This document shows, piece by piece, positions 43,729 through 51,446 of a stretch of 64,000 nucleotides of DNA (positions are counted from its first letter, which is position 1; the number at the start of each line of letters is the position of its first letter). Location of the stretch: assembly GCA_964482205.1 (NCBI GenBank), contig CAYZWI010000009.1, positions 1-64,000 of the forward strand, given 5' to 3'. Below the pieces are notes generated by a model. That model saw only the letters and a list, made by a program, of their open reading frames with translations, was not told the DNA's origin and searched no databases. The translations under genes and the position numbers were made by a program. Origin of the DNA: JAZDGX01 sp964482205 (lineage in GTDB: Bacteria > Eisenbacteria > RBG-16-71-46 > CAIMUX01 > WJJG01).

Positions 43729-43757
43729 TTGACGCCCGCCCGCTCGATTCCTAATCT
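43729..43757 (+). promoter_or_regulatory. Putative promoter for the TPR gene
   Basis: TTGACG at 43729-43734, 17 bases, TAATCT at 43752-43757. The predicted start near 43764 leaves a 90-base leader. The 203-base gap between the zinc-ribbon and TPR genes otherwise looks empty. Confidence 0.5.
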
Positions 43758-43854
43758 GCGATTCCAGAATGGGCAATCGATCGTGGCGCGCGTATCGGCT
43801 CCTCTTGCCCGCCCGCCACTTCTCACCCTTTGATGGCAGCCGTGGAAGCGCATC

Positions 43855-44952
43855 ATGACCGGACGCCACATACAGGAATCGATCGCGGATCTCGAGAAGC
43901 GGCTGACGAGCGGTCAGATCGATCGCGACGGCGCGCTGGATCTTGCCGCCGCGTACCGGTTGGAGGGCCGTCTTCAGGACGCCGCCGAAATGCTGGCCAA
44001 GCTTCTCGAGCGGCCCGAGCCCGACTGGGAAATCTGCCGCGCCTGCGTGGAATGCTATCGCGAAGCCGACCTGATGGAAGAGGCGGTCGAGATTCTCAAC
44101 CGCTGGGCGGCCCGCTTTCGTGATCGCGCCGAATTCTGGATGCTGCGCGGGCTCATGCTCGAGCTCATGGGGGAATGGAAAGCGGCGCTGCGCGAACACG
44201 ATCTCGCCTGCCAGATCGCGCCCCACATGGCCGAGGCCCAGTATCGCCATGGCATCGTGCTGATGCAGCTCGGGCGCTACGACGAAGCGCGGGTGGATTT
44301 CGTCAAGGCGCTGAAGCTGCGTCCCAACTTCGCGCGCGCGCAGATGAACATCGGCCTCTTATACGAGGCGCAGGGCAATGTCCGCGATGCGATCGGGGCA
44401 TTCGAGCAGGCGCTGCGACTCGATCCGCAGAACGCGGATGCGCATTTGAATCTGGGCGCGCTCTACGGAGAGGCGGGAGACAGTCAACGCGCGCTCGAGC
44501 ATTGCGAGAAGGCGCTCGAGCTCGACCCGACGTCGAGCGAGGCGGCCTACAATGCCGGCCTCGCCCTCTCCGACCGGGATCCCGATCAGGCGATTCGATT
44601 CCTTCGCCGCGCGATCGCGAGCGATCCCGAGAATGTCGATGCCTATCATCGGCTGGGAGTCATCGCGCAAGCGCGCGGCCGTTGGGAGATCGCCGCCGGC
44701 TTCTTCGAGAAAGCCGTCGAACGCGATCCCGAGCGCATGGACAGTCTCTTCGCTTTGGCCGTCTGCTACGGCAAGAGCGACCGCGCCAAGGAAGCGGTCG
44801 CCGCCTTTCGCAAGCTCCTCGATCACGACCCGTGCAACGAGAAAGCCTGGTTCTATCTCGGAGTCGCGTACGACAAGCTGGGGGATTCGGAGCAGGCGGG
44901 GGCGGCCTACCGCAAGGCAGACGAGGCGGCGGCCGGCCGCATCGACGGCTAA
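43855..44952 (+). CDS. TPR-repeat protein
   Basis: 365 residues made of about nine tetratricopeptide repeats, for example AEAQYRHGIVLMQLGRYDEA, ARAQMNIGLLYEAQGNVRDA and PDA-type units such as ADAHLNLGALYGEAGDSQRA. No signal peptide or membrane helix, so it is cytoplasmic and likely a protein-binding scaffold. Nothing in the repeats points to a partner. It stands alone with its own putative promoter and is followed by the 9-bp minisatellite. Confidence 0.85.
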   Translation: MTGRHIQESIADLEKRLTSGQIDRDGALDLAAAYRLEGRLQDAAEMLAKLLERPEPDWEICRACVECYREADLMEEAVEILNRWAARFRDRAEFWMLRGLMLELMGEWKAALREHDLACQIAPHMAEAQYRHGIVLMQLGRYDEARVDFVKALKLRPNFARAQMNIGLLYEAQGNVRDAIGAFEQALRLDPQNADAHLNLGALYGEAGDSQRALEHCEKALELDPTSSEAAYNAGLALSDRDPDQAIRFLRRAIASDPENVDAYHRLGVIAQARGRWEIAAGFFEKAVERDPERMDSLFALAVCYGKSDRAKEAVAAFRKLLDHDPCNEKAWFYLGVAYDKLGDSEQAGAAYRKADEAAAGRIDG

Positions 44953-45024
44953 GCGCGTTTCGCGCGTTTCGCGCGTCTCGGCGGATCGCGCGGATTGCGC
45001 GGATTGCGCGGCTCGCGCGGATTG
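44953..45024. repeat. 9-bp minisatellite after the TPR gene
   Basis: Eight units directly after the TPR stop codon: GCGCGTTTC twice, GCGCGTCTC, one 8-base GGCGGATC, then GCGCGGATT twice, GCGCGGCTC and GCGCGGATT. The first three and the last four units form two subfamilies. No gene is evident from here to 45242 (290 bases). Confidence 0.75.
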
Positions 45025-45242
45025 CACGCCTCAGACGCCCCGCATGCATCCCGCGCCTGGCAGGCCTCTGGCAGGTGTGCTCCCGGGCTCGGGCGCCTCT
45101 TGATCGACGTGCGGATTGTCTGCTGCGCCCGCCCGCCCGGGATTTCGGGCCCGACTCCAGGAATCGACTTCATCCCCGCGAGGCGAGGACGACTGCCGTC
45201 TGTCCCGGACGCTGGTGAAGCGCTTGCGATCGGTCTCGATCG

Positions 45243-45359
45243 CTACCGGCGCAGCCACCAGAAGATGTCGAACACCAGAACGGCTCCGAAGAATGCCAGC
45301 AGCATGGCGAGGCTCCTTTCCCCGGCCGGCTCTTCGTCCGGCCTCACCCGAACCTGCAT
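45243..45359 (-). CDS. Possible 38-residue single-pass membrane protein
   Basis: MQVRVRPDEEPAGERSLA followed by one hydrophobic helix LLAFFGAVLVFDIFWW and the end LRR. An AAAGG lies about 14 bases upstream of the ATG. It is downstream of the phosphatase gene on the same strand, so could be co-transcribed. The frame continues to 45530 upstream but that part is not protein-like. No family is recognised; the helix next to a charged head is the only support. The 220 bases between it and the phosphatase stop hold nothing I can name. Confidence 0.35.
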   Translation of the reverse strand: MQVRVRPDEEPAGERSLAMLLAFFGAVLVFDIFWWLRR

Positions 45360-45581
45360 CGCCGCTCGACCTTTCTCAGGGTCCGTATTCCCTATCGGCT
45401 GTTGCCCGGCCCATCCCAACCGGTTCTTGGATCCTCCCGAAACCGCCGGCTCGATATGGCCGAAAGTGCGCAGGCAGGTTCGCAAGTGATTGCCGCGGAA
45501 GAGGTGGAGAGTTTTGGAAATTCCCAACAAAAATGCCGGGATTGGATGATTTCGGTCGGAACCGGAGGATCGACGCGGGTC

Positions 45582-48053
45582 TCAGAGCATTTTCGCGATC
45601 AACAGAGTCGTGTCGTCGTCGAGCGGGGTGGGAGAGAAGCCGCGCACCGCGGCGAGGATCGCCCGTTGCAGGGCGCGCGCGCTCCAGCGCCTCTGGCGAA
45701 TCACGAGATCGAGGAGACGCTCGCTTCCGAATTCCTCCTCTTCGGGCGCCGGCGAACGGCGCTCGGTGATGCCGTCGGTCATGAGCACCAGAAGATCGCC
45801 CGAACGCATCGTCGTCCGGCCTTCCTCGAAGATCGCCTGGGTTCCGATTCCGAGCGGCATCCCTCCGGTCGAAAGCTCCTCGCTGTTACCCTCGGAGGTG
45901 ACCAGAAGCGGGGAGAGATGACCCGCATTGCAGAACTCGACCGAGCCGGTCAAGGGATCGATGCGCACCAGGCAGAAGGTGACATAGCGTTCGGGCCGGT
46001 GCATCTCGCACAACCGGCGGTTCAACTCCTGGACGATTTCGCTCACCGGCCGGTCGCGCAGGCCTTCGGTGCGAACCATGGCCTGCAAGTTGGCCGCTAG
46101 AATCGCGCCCGGGACTCCCTTGCCCGACACATCGCCCACCGCCAGCACGAGCTTGCCCGCGGGAGCGCGCAGGCAATCGTAATAGTCGCCCCCGACGGCC
46201 TGACATTGCAGCGTGCAGCCGGCCAGCTCCATCGACTCGATTTGCGGGAGATCGCGCGGCAGGAGCCCTTCCTGCAACTCGCGGGCGGCGCTCATCTCGT
46301 AGCTCAAGCGGCGTTCTTCGAGCATGCGGCGTTCGAGGCTCGCTTGCGCGAGAGCGACGCGCGCTTCCGTCGCGATGGCTTCGGCCAGGCGCAGATCCTC
46401 CGCGCTGTACGGCTCCCCGATCAGCGGCCGCCCGACGAGGATGAGGTCGTCCAATCCGCTGCCCTGGACCGGCAGGGCGAGATCGGCGGCGCAGATGGCG
46501 AGCAAGCGCTCGTCGGAGGGAGCCAGATAGCCGTAAGGGAGATCGCTCTCCAGATCGGCCCAGTCGGTCGCCCCTTCGCGTTGGGCCAGTTGCCGGCCCA
46601 GCGAAGGCGTCACGACGAGCGGACCGAGGCGGGAAGGAGGAAGGCCGTACGCGTAGATTCCTTCATAGCCGCCGTCGCTTTGACGCTCGAAGTAGACGAC
46701 GCATCGCGACTGCAGGGTTTCGCCGATGAGATCCGTCGCGCGGCGCACGACGCCGGCCCGTTCGTTCAAGCCCCGCAGGGCGCGGCTCCATTCGGTCGCG
46801 GCGCCGGTGGCCGGGGCGCGATCGGAGACGAGGACCGGGCCGAGCACGGCCCGCATGCCTCGCCGCGCGGGCAGGTAGAGCGCTGCGGCGGAAAGCAGGC
46901 TCAGGAAGGAAAGGCCCACGGGGGAGACCGTGCTGTGCGGCCCGAACGCGGCCCGCAACGCGACCTGCGCGGCAAGGTAGGCGAGGAGCAGCAGGGCCGC
47001 GAGCACGCTGACGGCGAGACTGCGACGGACGATCAAGGTGGCGTCGAGGACCCCGTGGCGGACAATCGCATAACCGAAACCGAGCGGGACGAACACGACC
47101 GAAAGGGCCGCGAGGCGGACGCCTTGAACGCGCGCGTCGGGCCAGAGTTGGTAGAGGAGCAGGAGGAGCGCGACGGGCAGCGTTCCCGCGGCGGTGGCCC
47201 ACAGCGCGACCCGCACCTTGCGGCGGGAGATCTCGCTCTGCGCATGCCGGTAGCCGTGCACGAAGAGCACGAGGGCGATGCCCAGGCCGGCGACGAGGAG
47301 AAGGGGCGCGAGGGTGGAGACGATCGCACCCGCCGCCGAGGAGACCTTTCCCGAAGAGAGCCGGGAGACGAGGGAGAGCGCGAAGAGCGTCGCGCTCGGG
47401 GCGTAGAGGATCGTTCTCGCATGCGGCTGGCGCGACAACCAGGAGTGGCGCTGGGGAAAGAGCAGGAAGAAGTGCACGAAGAGAGGCGCCGACGCGAGCG
47501 TCAGCAGGTCGAGCGCCGCGCCGCGCAAGTGCCACGACCAGGGAGCCGGAGGCAGGTAGGGCGGCCGCACCAGATATCCCATGGCGAAGCAGGTGGCCGC
47601 AAAGATGAAGGTCTGGCGGCGCGGCTTCTTGAGATAGACGAGGATTCCGACGAAGAGCGTCAGGATTCCAGCGGCCGCGGTGGCCAGGCGCTCGAGGACT
47701 TCGAGATGCGTGGGGCGCGCGAGCGGCAGGGAGAGAGGAACGCGTTCGTTGCCGCGCAGGACGACGAGCGCAACCGTGTCTCCCCATCTCCGTTCGCGAA
47801 GCAAAGCGCCCGCATCCCAGCCCGGACGGATCCGTTCTCCCGCGACTTCGACGATCCGATCGCGGGGGCGCAGTCCGGATGCGGCCGCGTTTCCTTCTTG
47901 ATCGACCGACACGATCTCGGAATCGCGCACCGTCATCCCCAGGGAAGGATTCATGCTCGAGCGTTCGGCCTGAAGAATCTGGCCGCAGACGACGAGCAGA
48001 GCCAAGGCTCCAAAGACCAGCCGGCCCCAGCGATGCGGCAGTGGGCGAACCAT
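45582..48053 (-). CDS. Membrane PP2C (SpoIIE/RsbU-type) phosphatase with PDZ and GAF domains
   Basis: 823 residues, reverse strand. An N-terminal membrane anchor is followed by a PDZ domain (about 35-105, with ASGLRPRDRIVEVAGERI), seven or eight membrane helices (about 120-400), a GAF-like domain (about 430-590), a coiled coil with ERRLSYEMSAARELQEGLLP, and a PP2C domain (620-820) with GGDYYDCL, GDVSGKGVPGA, LMTDGITER and DDDTTLLIA, all metal ligands present. RsbU-type phosphatases dephosphorylate STAS-domain antagonists to release sigma factors. No anti-sigma kinase gene is adjacent; the only STAS gene in the window is the one after mraZ. A periplasmic signal sensed by the PDZ domain is inferred. 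Confidence 0.9.
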   Translation of the reverse strand: MVRPLPHRWGRLVFGALALLVVCGQILQAERSSMNPSLGMTVRDSEIVSVDQEGNAAASGLRPRDRIVEVAGERIRPGWDAGALLRERRWGDTVALVVLRGNERVPLSLPLARPTHLEVLERLATAAAGILTLFVGILVYLKKPRRQTFIFAATCFAMGYLVRPPYLPPAPWSWHLRGAALDLLTLASAPLFVHFFLLFPQRHSWLSRQPHARTILYAPSATLFALSLVSRLSSGKVSSAAGAIVSTLAPLLLVAGLGIALVLFVHGYRHAQSEISRRKVRVALWATAAGTLPVALLLLLYQLWPDARVQGVRLAALSVVFVPLGFGYAIVRHGVLDATLIVRRSLAVSVLAALLLLAYLAAQVALRAAFGPHSTVSPVGLSFLSLLSAAALYLPARRGMRAVLGPVLVSDRAPATGAATEWSRALRGLNERAGVVRRATDLIGETLQSRCVVYFERQSDGGYEGIYAYGLPPSRLGPLVVTPSLGRQLAQREGATDWADLESDLPYGYLAPSDERLLAICAADLALPVQGSGLDDLILVGRPLIGEPYSAEDLRLAEAIATEARVALAQASLERRMLEERRLSYEMSAARELQEGLLPRDLPQIESMELAGCTLQCQAVGGDYYDCLRAPAGKLVLAVGDVSGKGVPGAILAANLQAMVRTEGLRDRPVSEIVQELNRRLCEMHRPERYVTFCLVRIDPLTGSVEFCNAGHLSPLLVTSEGNSEELSTGGMPLGIGTQAIFEEGRTTMRSGDLLVLMTDGITERRSPAPEEEEFGSERLLDLVIRQRRWSARALQRAILAAVRGFSPTPLDDDTTLLIAKML

Positions 48054-48452
48054 CGGCGACCCCTGGCGATGATCGGTGCAGGCTCTTGCGAATGCTTGCC
48101 GTAGAGACGCTAGGTCCGATCTGGAAGTGGGTCAAGCCGGGCGAAGGGACGGGAGCGAGGCAGGGCCCGGGCATGCGAGAGGTGGCTGGCGGGCCCGCGT
48201 TGCGTTTCGATAACAACCTGCATTCCGTGAAATTAGACCCGGTCGTGCAAGTCGGATGTGAAGGGCCGGACAAGAGGAAAGGCCCTCGTCCGGCCAACTC
48301 CCGCCTTGGAACGAGCCGACCAGCGCCGGCGGCGTCCCGGACGCCGTCCTCGCCGCAAGCCCGGGAGCGGCAATCGGCGCTTACGATCGCCCTTGCCTCA
48401 TCCGATCTCTTTCCCAGGAACTTGCAGGAAGAACACGATCAGGAGGACTCGA
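48054..48452. other. Divergent region between phosphatase gene and fliW
   Basis: 399 bases. The left end holds the reverse-strand promoter of the phosphatase gene. Around 48200-48240 there is a local AT-richer patch (TTTCGATAACAACC and GTGAAATTAGACC) that could include a forward promoter for fliW, but I found no pair of hexamers with correct spacing, and no sigma-54 site. From 48250 to 48440 the sequence is GC-rich with no gene. A good AGGAGG stands at 48441-48446. Confidence 0.45.
48107..48135 (-). promoter_or_regulatory. Promoter of the PP2C phosphatase gene
   Basis: On the reverse strand TTGACC (48135-48130), 17 bases, TAGCGT (48112-48107). The predicted start is about 48100, 45 bases before the ATG at 48053. 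Confidence 0.55.
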
Positions 48453-48926
48453 ATGATCGTTCAAACGCAGGAATGGGGCTCTCTCGAAGTGAGCGAGGAC
48501 CAGCTCGTTCACATTCCCGACGGATTGCTCGGATTCGATCGCCTGCGCAGCTACGCGCTCGCCGACTTCGAGGAGTCGCGTCCCTTCTTCTGGCTCGTTT
48601 CCACCGAAGACCCGAGCGTTTGTTTCGCGCTGGCCGATCCCCGCCAGTTTCACGAGGGCGACTATCGCGTTTCCCTCTCGCCATCCGACTCCAAGCGTCT
48701 GGAAGTGGCCGACGGCGATCGGCTCGCCGTTCTCGTCATGGTGAGCTCGGATCGCGACGGCCGGGTGACCGCGAATCTGCGCGGGCCGATCGTGCTCAAC
48801 ACGCGCGCGCGTCTTGCGAGGCAAATCATCACCTATGGCGCGGGACTCGCACTTCGCCAGCCGATCCGCTCCATTGCGATCCACCCCGAATGCGCGGCCT
48901 GCGAACCGGCCGTCACGCGGGCGTAG
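48453..48926 (+). CDS. fliW: Flagellar assembly factor FliW
   Basis: 157 residues, the usual size being 140-160. FPEGLLGF-type motif reads HIPDGLLGFDRLRSYAL; PFFWLVSTEDPSVCFALADP and GPIVLNTRARLARQII match the family. In Bacillus and Campylobacter FliW binds CsrA and flagellin, relieving translational repression of flagellin by CsrA. Here csrA follows by 26 bases, the conserved pairing, but no flagellin gene is in the window. ATG 48453 has AGGAGG upstream. The tail ECAACEPAVTRA with two cysteines is not typical. Confidence 0.93.
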   Translation: MIVQTQEWGSLEVSEDQLVHIPDGLLGFDRLRSYALADFEESRPFFWLVSTEDPSVCFALADPRQFHEGDYRVSLSPSDSKRLEVADGDRLAVLVMVSSDRDGRVTANLRGPIVLNTRARLARQIITYGAGLALRQPIRSIAIHPECAACEPAVTRA

Positions 48927-48952
48927 GCGAGTCGAGAGGGGGCGCACAGGAC

Positions 48953-49213
48953 ATGCTCATCCTCACGCGCAAGCTGGGCGAGAACATCCGCATCGGCGAC
49001 GATGTGAAGATCACCATCCTCGACATCCGGGGCGGACAGGTGAAGCTCGGGATCGAAGCGCCGCCGCACGTCTCGGTCCATCGCGAAGAGATCTACGAAC
49101 GCATCCGCGAGGAGAACCGGCGCGCCAGCGAAGTGTCGCCGCAGTTGTTGCGGGAAGTGGCGGGCGCCTTGCGTGCGGCGAAGAAGCCTCGCTCCCGGCA
49201 GCGAGGCCAGTAG
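48953..49213 (+). CDS. csrA: Carbon storage regulator CsrA
   Basis: 86 residues; MLILTRKLGENIRIGDDVKI, ILDIRGGQVKLGIEAPP and VHREEIYERI are family core. CsrA dimers bind GGA motifs in mRNA and repress or stabilise translation. The C-terminal basic tail (KKPRSRQRGQ) is longer than in most. The start region reads GCACAGGACATG, in which ACAGGA overlaps the weak ribosome binding site and fits a CsrA site, so autorepression is possible. It pairs with fliW upstream. Confidence 0.95.
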   Translation: MLILTRKLGENIRIGDDVKITILDIRGGQVKLGIEAPPHVSVHREEIYERIREENRRASEVSPQLLREVAGALRAAKKPRSRQRGQ

Positions 49214-49224
49214 ACGGCTCGTCC

Positions 49225-49590
49225 ATGGCCTCCACGCATCCTCACCATCCGCATGCCTCCGAGGGGAGCGGGCGCGATGAAGCCGCATTCGAGATCCTGC
49301 GCGCCGGCGCCTCCCTTTGCTGCGAAGCCCGCGCGGCCTTCCTGGGCGGCGCAATCCGGTTCGCCGCGCGCCGGTTCGAGGACGCGGAACGGAGACTCGC
49401 GCAATGGGAGTGGGCCTTCCCTTCCAAGCAGGGCTGTCGAAAGCCAACCGCCCTCTTGCAGCTTCGCCAGGCAGAGAGGGATGCCGCCCGCCCGGGGGAC
49501 GGCACCCTGGCTGCGACCGCGCTTGGCAAGCTGATCGCAAGCGCTGCTCCGGAGAGAAGGCAGAAGCGCGATCGAAGCGCCTCCCTTTGA
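49225..49590 (+). CDS. Hypothetical protein after csrA
   Basis: 121 residues beginning MASTHPHHPHASEGSGRDE, with a Cys pair (LCCEARAAFLGGAIRF) and helical, Arg/Ala-rich segments (FEDAERRLAQWEWAF). It starts 12 bases after the csrA stop without a good ribosome binding site. In flagellar operons fliS or flgN often stands near here, but the length fits and the motifs do not, so I do not assign it. Codon usage is less biased than in the neighbours, and it may not be a real gene. Confidence 0.4.
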   Translation: MASTHPHHPHASEGSGRDEAAFEILRAGASLCCEARAAFLGGAIRFAARRFEDAERRLAQWEWAFPSKQGCRKPTALLQLRQAERDAARPGDGTLAATALGKLIASAAPERRQKRDRSASL

Positions 49591-49753
49591 CGGAATGCGC
49601 TGCCCGGGCCGGTCGACATGCCCGGTCGCGAGTTCATTCTCATGGAACGCGCCTCGCCAGGGCCGATGAACCATGTCCAGGGTCGGGTTCTGCCCCCGGC
49701 GCGGCTTCATCGCTCGGCCGTTGCGCGACGGGGCACGCGGGGCTCGAATCGGC

Positions 49754-49781
49754 TTGACGAACGCTCTCCGCGTGCTTCAAT
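49754..49781 (+). promoter_or_regulatory. Putative promoter for the histidine kinase operon
   Basis: TTGACG at 49754-49759, 16 bases, TTCAAT at 49776-49781. The start would lie about 40 bases before the kinase ATG at 49830. The rest of the 239-base gap between 49590 and 49830 shows no gene. Confidence 0.4.
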
Positions 49782-49829
49782 CCGACCGTCCTGTCCACCC
49801 TGTCCGAGGGCGACGAGCAGAGCGGTGCA

Positions 49830-51446
49830 ATGATCGAACCACCCGGAGAAGATCTCCTCGGGGCGTTGGCTGCGTCTCTGCACGAACCGTTACCGGCCGC
49901 TTGGCCTGCCAGAGACGAAGACGAGGCGCTCCTGGCTTCCTGCGGCGCGCTCTACGGCGCGCCCGCGCGCTGTTTGATCGCCGTCGATCCGGAAGGGCTG
50001 GCTTCCTGCATCGCAGGTTCCCTTCCCGGCGGGCCCGCCGGCCCGCGCCTGCTTGATGCGCTCGAATCCTCGGGTACCTGGACGAAGGCCTCCGCCGGCG
50101 AGGCGCTCGCGCTCGAGGGCGAGGCGCTCGCGCTCGACGCCGAAGCCGTCCTTCGCCTGCTGCGCCAGGATGGCCGCCCGCTGGGGGCGGTGCTGCTCGA
50201 GCGCGCGCCGCTCCAAGGCCCATCCTCCAACCCGCTCGCCGCCGATCGCCTGCTCGGGCTCGCTTGCCGGGCATGGCTGCTGTCGAGAAAGACCCGCACC
50301 CTTCGCGGACTCGCCGGCGCGCTCATCGCCGGCGTGGATGACGGCGTGCTTCTCCTGGACGGCCAGGGCCGCGTGATCTTCTTGAGTGAACGCGGCGGCG
50401 AAATCCTGGGCATCGATCCCGCGCAGGCGAAGGGCGCCGACTGTACCCGCATCCTGCGTCCCACCGTGGGCGAGAAGCATCCCCTGCTGGCCGCCCTCGA
50501 TGGAGAGCTGGAGCGGATCGAGATCTTCGTGAACGACGGGCGGGGCCGCGATCTTCCGCTGGCCTTGCGCACGGTGCCGCTTCCTTCCGAAGGCCAGCCT
50601 GACGGGCTTCTCTGCCTGTTCCGCGATCTCACCGAAGAGCGCGCCTTCGATCTCGATGCCCAGCGGCGCGAGCGATTGGCCGCCATCGGAGAGCTGGCCG
50701 CGGGCGTCGCCCACGAGATCCGCAACCCGCTGACCGCGATTGCGAATTGCGCGCAAGTGCTCCAGATGCGGCTGTCCGAACCCGAGAGCGAATCGAATCG
50801 CAAGATGGCGGACCTGATCTACAAGGAGACCCAACGGCTCGACCGCATCGTCACGAGCCTCCTCGGCTTCGCGCGCCCCGGGCCGCCGCGCATGTCGGAG
50901 ACCCGCATCGAAGAGATCGTCCGCGCCGCGCTCGAGCTGCAAGGGCCTGCCTGCGCCGCGCAAGACGTGCGCCACGAGCTGCGCGTGCTCGGCCGCATTC
51001 CTCCGATCTTCGCCGATCCCGAGCAGGTTCAGCAGGTGCTGCTCAATCTGCTCCGCAACGCTCTGCAGGCGATGCCCGACGGCGGCATGCTGAAGCTCGA
51101 AGTGCTCGTCGTCCGGCGGCGCACCCATCGCCGCCGGGGGATGGGGCGCCGCGCGAGCGACCGCATGCGCGTTCCCGAGGACGCGCCCCTCGAGCGCTTC
51201 GTGCGCGTGCGCGTGCAAGACACGGGAGCGGGGATTCCCGAGAAGGCGCTCACGCGCATTTTCGATCCCTTTTTCACGACGCGTGCGGAAGGAACCGGCC
51301 TGGGCCTGTCGATCTCCCAATCGATGATCCGCGAGCATGGCGGCTTCATCTCCGTGCAGAGCGTGCAAGGAAAGGGAACCACCTTCGATGTCGATCTCCC
51401 GGTGGAACGGAGGTCTCGTGAGCGAAGAAGCGAAAGCCGTCGATGA
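49830..51446 (+). CDS. Cytoplasmic PAS histidine kinase, NtrB/FlrB-like
   Basis: 538 residues, no membrane helix. A poorly conserved N-terminal part (1-160, with a repeated LALEGEALALD), a PAS domain (about 165-270, LIAGVDDGVLLLDGQGRVIFLSE), then the H box AAGVAHEIRNPLT with His295, N box NLLRNALQAM, G1 DTGAGIP, F FDPFFTT and G2 GTGLGLSIS. It should phosphorylate the sigma-54 activator encoded next, which overlaps it by 29 bases. The arrangement recalls FlrB-FlrC or FlgS-FlgR of flagellar hierarchies. Being cytosolic, it probably reads an internal cue. Confidence 0.92.
   Translation: MIEPPGEDLLGALAASLHEPLPAAWPARDEDEALLASCGALYGAPARCLIAVDPEGLASCIAGSLPGGPAGPRLLDALESSGTWTKASAGEALALEGEALALDAEAVLRLLRQDGRPLGAVLLERAPLQGPSSNPLAADRLLGLACRAWLLSRKTRTLRGLAGALIAGVDDGVLLLDGQGRVIFLSERGGEILGIDPAQAKGADCTRILRPTVGEKHPLLAALDGELERIEIFVNDGRGRDLPLALRTVPLPSEGQPDGLLCLFRDLTEERAFDLDAQRRERLAAIGELAAGVAHEIRNPLTAIANCAQVLQMRLSEPESESNRKMADLIYKETQRLDRIVTSLLGFARPGPPRMSETRIEEIVRAALELQGPACAAQDVRHELRVLGRIPPIFADPEQVQQVLLNLLRNALQAMPDGGMLKLEVLVVRRRTHRRRGMGRRASDRMRVPEDAPLERFVRVRVQDTGAGIPEKALTRIFDPFFTTRAEGTGLGLSISQSMIREHGGFISVQSVQGKGTTFDVDLPVERRSRERRSESRR
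50100..50141 (+). repeat. 21-bp tandem duplication inside the kinase gene
   Basis: Two 21-bp units, starting at 50100 and 50121, share GAGGCGCTCGCGCTCGA and encode EALALEG and EALALDA. The reading frame is kept. It lies in the poorly conserved N-terminal part of the kinase. Confidence 0.7.

Noticed and set aside
44953..45024. CRISPR-like array
   Set aside because: Units are 9 bp without spacers; this is a minisatellite.
46206..48104. Open frame of 632 codons on the + strand
   Set aside because: Antisense to the PP2C phosphatase gene; its translation is Arg/Glu-rich with no domain.
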